Shown here: positions 62,771-64,000 of the stretch, piece after piece | Layout of the letters: each line of letters opens with the position of its first letter | Position numbering within the stretch: the stretch's first letter is position 1 | The notes under the pieces: model-generated | The model's database searches: none | The model's input: only the letters and a program-made list of their open reading frames with translations | Told to the model about the DNA's origin: nothing | Assembly: GCA_963402885.1 (NCBI GenBank) | Contig: OY727099.1 | Location: 26,059,001 to 26,123,000 of the forward strand | Direction of reading: 5' to 3' | Length of the DNA stretch: 64,000 nucleotides | Source: Antedon bifida | Lineage: Eukaryota > Echinodermata > Crinoidea > Comatulida > Antedonidae | Made by a program: the position numbers and the translations under genes

Positions 62771-64000
62771 TGCGCAGACTCGAATAATGGGTTCTGCGCA
62801 TGTCAATTATGCTATAGTAACCATTTTTATCCAAAAATTAAAATGTCGAAATATGGCCATTTTCTGAAAAAATCCCTGTACTATAGTAAGAGAATTTTTC
62901 GAAAAATGGCCAATTTTCAACCCTTTTATTTTTTGACATAAATGGTTACTATGGCATAATAAACATGAGCAGTTGAATAATGGGTTCTGCGCAAGTCAAT
63001 TATGCTATAGTAACCATTTTTATCGAAAAATAAAAAGGTCGAAATTTGGCCATTTTCTGAAAAAAATCCCTATACTATAGTAAGGGAATTTTTCGAAAAA
63101 TGGTCAATTTTCGACCCTTTTATTTTTTGACATAAATGGTTACTATAGCATAATAAACATGCGCAGAGTCGAATAATGGGTTCTGCGCATATCAATTATG
63201 ATATAGTAACCAGTTTGATCGAAAAATAAAAAAGTCGAATTTTGGCCATTTTCTGAAAAAATCCCTGTACTATAGTAAGGGAAATTTTCGAAAAATTGCC
63301 AATTTTCGACCCTTTTATTTTTTGACATAAATGGTTACTATAGCATAATAAACATGCGCAGAGTCGAATAATGGGTTCTGCGCATGTCAATTATGCTATA
63401 TTAACCATTTTTATCTAAAAATAAAAATGTCGAAATATGGCCATTTTCTGAAAATATTCCTGTACTATAGTAAGGGAATTTTTCGAAAAATTGCCAATTT
63501 TCGACCCTTTTATTTTTTGACATAAATGGTTACTATAGCATAATAAACATGCGCAGAGTCGAATAATAGGTTCTGCGCATATCAATTATGCTATAGTAAC
63601 CAATTTTATCGAAAAATAAAAAGGTCGAAATTTGGCCATTTTCTGAAAAAAAATCCCTATACTATTATAGTAAGGGAATTTTTCGAAAAATGGTCAATTT
63701 TCGACCCTTTTATTTTTTTACATAAATGGTTACTATAGCATAATAAACATGCGCAGAGTCGAATAATGGGTTCTGCGCATGTCAATTATGCTATAGTAAC
63801 CATTTTTATCGATAAATAAAAAGGTCGAAATTTGGCCATTTTCTAAAAAAATCCCTGTACTATAGTAAGGGAATTTTTCGAAAAACGGCCAATTTTCGAC
63901 CCTTTTATTTTTTGACATAAATGGTTACTATAGCATAATAAACATGCGCAGAGTCGAATAATAGGTTCTGCGCATATCAATTATGCTATAGTAACCAATT

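Larger units (their letters stand above)
56402..64000. repeat. Satellite array of palindromic ~195-bp monomers
   Basis: The landmark CCCTGTACTATAGTAAGGG recurs every 194-197 bp from 56639 to 63853, about 37 monomers plus a partial one at the window edge. Each monomer is a near-perfect inverted repeat: TGGTTACTATAGCATAAT and CATGCGCAGA on one arm, TCTGCGCATG and ATTATGCTATAGTAACCA on the other, with about 15 bp between them. The outer arms also pair (GGTCGAAA / TTTCGACC, TGGCCA). The first unit (56402-56638) is strongly diverged; later units are homogeneous. Many short minus-strand frames are by-products of the repeat. The true extent is unknown because it continues past the edge. Confidence 0.95.

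Noticed and set aside
56486-63918. Dozens of near-identical 61-82 codon frames, mostly on the minus strand
   Set aside because: They come from the 195-bp satellite monomer (195 is a multiple of 3) and stop in each unit; no start context or conserved protein family.
56402-64000. Regularly spaced palindromes considered as a CRISPR-like array
   Set aside because: There are no unique spacers between repeats, the unit is far too long, and the surrounding genes are spliced animal genes.

Overview
The window is AT-rich eukaryotic DNA from an animal, most likely a marine invertebrate deuterostome; an echinoderm is my best guess. The evidence is a spliced tailless-type nuclear receptor (NR2E1), a spliced CCDC83 gene and a spliced RIOX2 gene, all close to vertebrate proteins, together with a lineage-specific TRIM-NHL gene cluster, RTE-like and CR1/L2-like LINE fragments, tRNA-derived SINEs and several foldback element families. 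The species assignment is inference.

Region 1 (1-33.9 kb) is a head-to-tail array of seven related TRIM-NHL genes, all on the minus strand. Gene 1 runs off the left edge. Genes 2, 3, 4 and 5 are intact (about 716-720 aa). Gene 6 has one in-frame stop. Gene 7 is intact but has lost the RING finger. Each coding region is one exon with a splice acceptor directly before the ATG, so transcription must start at separate upstream leader exons. These leaders fall into two classes. Class A (donor GTTAGT) precedes genes 1, 3, 6 and 7. Class B (donor GTAAGT, with a CCAAT-type box) precedes genes 2, 4 and 5. The same split is visible in the first B-box. The class A leader upstream of gene 7 lies in a 1.7-1.9 kb tandem duplication. 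Between the genes lie a TTAA-flanked MITE-like element, an RTE LINE fragment, an element with 'acctcc...ggaggt' ends, and segmental duplications.

Region 2 (33.9-47 kb) holds an NR2E1 (TLX/tailless) orthologue on the minus strand. It has five coding exons plus a candidate alternative distal first exon in the same phase. Its large introns carry a C-run, a ~96-bp minisatellite, a 5'-truncated LINE, and a foldback element in which a 19-bp minisatellite has expanded.

Region 3 (48.3-56.3 kb) holds CCDC83 (minus, ten coding exons) and RIOX2/MINA53 (plus, eight coding exons). They are divergent with about 665 bp between start codons. CCDC83 has a 60-bp tandem duplication spanning a splice donor.

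Region 4 (56.4-64.0 kb) is a satellite array of about 37 palindromic ~195-bp monomers with higher-order repeats, starting just after the RIOX2 poly(A) signal and running off the right edge.

The TRIM-NHL genes are probably cytoplasmic ubiquitin-ligase-type proteins acting in immunity or RNA regulation. NR2E1 is a nuclear transcriptional repressor and RIOX2 a nucleolar Fe(II)/2-oxoglutarate oxygenase. I see no functional pathway linking the three regions.
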